Source: Porogramme epimiltina (Eukaryota; Basidiomycota; Agaricomycetes; Polyporales; Polyporaceae). From it: a DNA stretch of 31,975 nucleotides. The notes beneath the pieces are model-generated. The model worked only from the letters and a program-made list of their open reading frames with translations. It ran no database searches and had not been told where the DNA came from. The translations under genes and the position numbers were made by a program. The stretch lies in the NCBI GenBank assembly GCA_900155495.1, contig FTLJ01000497.1, positions 1 to 31,975 on the forward strand, read 5' to 3'. Position 1 is the stretch's first letter; every line of letters starts with the position of its first letter. This document shows, piece by piece, positions 29,613 through 31,975 of the stretch.

Positions 29613-29780
29613 GGCGGACGAAGACAGCTGAGACAGGGCCAACGAACGAGAGCAGACAAGGGAGACGCTTCGCCCGACGCCCACCGCTCAGACGCCCATG
29701 AACGCGTTCAGTGCGTGTGACCCTGTGTGACCCCGGCGGGCGCGTCCCGGGCCATCCGCAGCCCACGTGGCGATGTAGCG

Positions 29781-29832
29781 CCCATGCTCGTCCGAAAATC
29801 TGGCCGCCCATGCTCGTCCGAAAATCTGGCCG
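29781..29832. repeat. Perfect 26-bp tandem duplication in divergent promoter
   Basis: Two identical 26-bp units, 29781-29806 and 29807-29832, each containing CCCATGCTCGTCCG and AAAATCTGG, followed by a partial third CCCAT. They lie between the LRR gene start (29612) and the eS10 leader (about 29900). Confidence 0.9.
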
Positions 29833-29905
29833 CCCATACTGACCGCAACGCTCCCGCTCGGACTTCAAGACATCCTCAAGGCCCTCGCCGCTCCCCCACA
29901 CCAAT

Positions 29906-30148
29906 GTGAGTGTTCATTGCTGTCCGTATGCTGCGTCAAGATGGTATTGGAGGAAGTTGGGAGCGTTTGGGATGGCGTGGAAGGCTGGATGGGTGGATGC
30001 TGGATTGGATGACATTGGGAGGGCGACTCGACTTCTTGGGCCAAGACGCTGACGGTTCCGCCTCCAGCCGGAGAAAGTGCGACCGACGTATCGCAGTGAG
30101 TGTAAATCGACTATCGCGGTAGTGGTATGCTGATCTGGCCATCTCTAG
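29906..30148 (+). other. Probable 5' UTR intron of eS10
   Basis: A consensus donor (AAT|gtgagt) at 29906 and an acceptor (catctctag) ending at 30148 could remove 243 nt just upstream of the ATG at 30180. Leader introns are common in fungal ribosomal-protein genes. The presence of splice sites is seen; use is inferred. Confidence 0.45.
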
Positions 30149-30179
30149 CTTCCGACCCAAAGCCCTCAATTCGCCCAGC

Positions 30180-30742
30180 ATGATCATTTCCAAGCCCCAC
30201 AGGCGCATCATCTACGAGTCCCTCTTCAAGGGTTCGTTTACCACTCTACCTTATCCACTAGACTTTCCTCATCAGTTCCCCTGAATAGAGGGCGTGTTGG
30301 TCGCCAAGAAGGACTACAACGCCCCCAAGCACGAGGAGCTCGATGTGCCTAACCTCGAGGTCATCAAGGCTATGCAGAGCCTGACCTCCAAGGGCCTCGT
30401 CAAGACCCAGTTCTCCTGGCAGTGGTACTACTACGTCCTCACCCCCGAGGGCGTCGACTACCTCCGCGAGTGGTGCGTTCTTTTCCCGGTTATGATTCAC
30501 CCGCCTCAGCGCCTTATTTTCCTTCTTTACGCCTCAGGCTTAACCTCCCGAGCGAGATCGTCCCCTCGACGCACAAAAAGGCGGTCCGCCCCCCTCGCCC
30601 TGCGCAGGTTCGTGGCCCCGGTGGCGAGGGCGCCTACCGCCCGCCCCGCGGCGACCGCGACGACTACCGGAAGAAGGAGGGTGCGCCGGGCGAGTTCCGG
30701 CCACAATTCGCTGGTGTCGGCCGTGGTGCGCCCCGCGAGTAG
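30180..30742 (+). CDS. RPS10: 40S ribosomal protein eS10
   Basis: eS10 is a small-subunit protein near the mRNA entry side and beak of the 40S ribosome. Three exons, 30180-30231, 30289-30472 and 30538-30742, give 146 residues. The S10/plectin-type domain covers about residues 1-95: [61 protein letters not shown]. The C-terminal tail is arginine-, glycine- and proline-rich ([26 protein letters not shown]), as in other eS10 proteins. Length is slightly below the usual 150-165. Introns are short (57 and 65 nt) and frame-splitting. It is divergent from the LRR gene, sharing about 570 bp of promoter with a 26-bp tandem repeat. Confidence 0.95.
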
Positions 30743-31315
30743 GCGTGCGGTCTGATCCGCGATTAGGAGCAGTCGTCGCCGCGGCGCCCGGGTACTCACG
30801 TTTCGTCACGTCTCACATGAAGATTTGGAGGGCGCCGGAGGGCATGTCGTGACTTCGTCGCGCTGGCGAGGGCGTGGCGGTCGCGCTGCTTTGTAGGAGA
30901 CAGGTGTTGTCGTGTTGCTTCCTCCGTCGCAAAATTGTAGTATGAGCATTCCATGCCGCCTTCCAAGCTATGTTTATGCTGCTTTCGCTCTCCATATCGC
31001 GCGGTGTGAACGTCCGGCATGCTGTTAACCTAAGCGTTATCCTTTTCTGTCGTATCTCCCGGCACGGTTCGGGTAATGCGGTGCGTTTAGATATAGTCTC
31101 CACGACTATGGGGACACGCTGACCTATTGAGTGCCTCAGCTGATGTGTCAACGCCTTCGCGATGCAAGAAGCTAGTGTCGGGGGTGGACACGTCCTACGA
31201 GATCGCTCCTTCCTTGTGACCTTTGTCTCGGCGAGGCGCCTGAGTGGCGCCCCCACCGATATGTACAAAAGGCGAGAGCAGCACCACTAGTCCGCCCGAC
31301 CTAAAGCCTCCGGCC
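30743..31315. other. Intergenic region between eS10 and second P450
   Basis: It holds the eS10 3' region and P450 promoter. No gene or clear TATA box is seen; TACAAAA near 31263 is a weak candidate. Confidence 0.45.
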
Positions 31316-31975
31316 ATGTTAGACCTCGTACAGCAGGCTCTAAGTCTCTTCGTCGTCCTAGCGGCCGCAGCGGGCGTCCTCTTCGTGGGGATGCCCGCTA
31401 TCCGCGCACGAAGGCACGCAAGTAAGCTTCCCCCAGGTCCTCCGGGCCACTGGTTCTTTGGCAACCAGCCACCTCCACCTCAGTGCGTCTATCCATCGTG
31501 ACGTATATGAACTACACATGAATTTGATTGGGCCACATGGATCCCTAGCGCTCATCGGTACTACACTGAACTCGGAAAGACGTACGGGCCCGTCTTCACC
31601 CTCCGCTACGGCTCGCGCCTCGTGTGCGTCGTCACAGGGCACCAGGCAAGCCTCCTTCATTCCCTTCCACACCCACACGCTAATCTCGCCCGGCCACCGC
31701 CACCCAGGCCGCGCTCGACATCATGGTCAAGCAGTCCCCCGCGCTCGCCGACCGCCCGCGGAGCGTCGCCGCAGGGGACCTCATCTCGGACGGGAAGCGC
31801 ATTCTGCTCGTCGGCGCGGGCGAGCGCATGCGGCGGCTCCGCGCCGCGCTGCACGCGGCCCTGCAGCCCGCGAGCGCGGCGGGGTACGAGCCCGTGCAGA
31901 TGCGCGCCGCGCGGCGGTTCGTGCTCGACCTCATCAGCAAAAAGTCAGATACCAGGTATTGTCAGGTGGCGCTGG
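31316..31975 (+). CDS. Cytochrome P450, 5' part, cut by window edge
   Basis: N-terminal part of a second class II P450. Exons seen: 31316-31482, 31549-31645 and 31708 to about 31955. The last donor is uncertain: gtattg at 31956, or gtcaga at 31944. The N-terminus has a signal anchor (LSLFVVLAAAAGVLFVG), then LPPGPPGHWFFGN, the proline hinge. YGPVFTLRYGSRLVCVV is the beta-1 region of P450s, and ADRPRSVAAGDL and GERMRRLRAALHAALQP are the B-C helix region with the WR/R-R heme-propionate area. The I-helix, ExxR and heme loop would be beyond the window. The second intron has a GC donor. It differs clearly from the P450 at 23246-25726, so it is not a tandem copy. Confidence 0.88.
31646..31707 (+). 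other. GC-AG intron in second P450
   Basis: CACCAG|gcaagc to cacccag|GCCGCG is the only join that keeps the peptide VVTGHQAALDIM open. The donor has the extended AG|GCAAG context typical of functional GC-AG introns. Confidence 0.75.

Noticed and set aside
29906..30148. C/D-box snoRNA inside the eS10 leader intron
   Set aside because: A GGATGAC near 30008 and CTGA sequences near 30048 and 30130 were noticed, but the C box does not match RTGATGA and there is no terminal stem; evidence is insufficient.
1..31975. tRNA, rRNA, CRISPR arrays or telomeric repeats
   Set aside because: No tRNA B-box with a matching acceptor stem, no rRNA-like conserved blocks, no spaced direct repeats and no TTAGGG runs were seen on either strand.

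Overview
The window looks like nuclear DNA of a filamentous basidiomycete, probably an Agaricomycete. Nearly every gene is interrupted by short GT-AG introns (about 50-90 nt, donors such as gtgagt or gtacgt). The F-box, P450, ORC1 and eS10 products read like those of mushroom-forming fungi. No bacterial-style operons, rRNA or tRNA genes, or CRISPR arrays are visible. All gene models were spliced by eye from the sequence and keep reading frame across each proposed junction.

Layout. 1-784: an unrecognised gene on the minus strand, cut by the window edge. 1718-4547: ORC1, the large subunit of the origin recognition complex, in seven exons, with two MluI-type ACGCGT boxes just upstream. 4653-21169: a cluster of six paralogous F-box proteins, all on the minus strand, interrupted by a degenerate second copy of the ORC1 3' half (7416-8524) and by one small membrane-protein gene on the plus strand (16451-17197). 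22631-22963: a 110-residue orphan protein with a good TATA box. 23246-25726: a complete cytochrome P450 of 14 exons. 26498-29612: a leucine-rich-repeat protein of the LRRC40 type, with a MITE-like inverted-repeat element in its first intron. 30180-30742: ribosomal protein eS10, divergent from the LRR gene. 31316-31975: the 5' part of a second P450, cut by the window edge.

How the parts relate. The leading structural event is a tandem segmental duplication: about 3043-7140 (3' half of ORC1, first F-box gene and its upstream region) is repeated at about 7416-11006. In the second unit the ORC1 part has decayed by frameshifts and deletions, while the F-box part has stayed open for some 600 codons. 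The F-box family therefore seems to grow by local duplication and to be kept. All six members share an N-terminal F-box, a diverged LRR-like middle, one phase-0 intron at the same place, and a C-terminal signature of a WW pair followed about 20 residues later by an EGER-like motif. They are probably substrate adaptors of SCF ubiquitin ligases; targets are unknown. ORC1, the LRRC40-like gene and eS10 are housekeeping anchors on either side of this lineage-specific, P450-flanked stretch.
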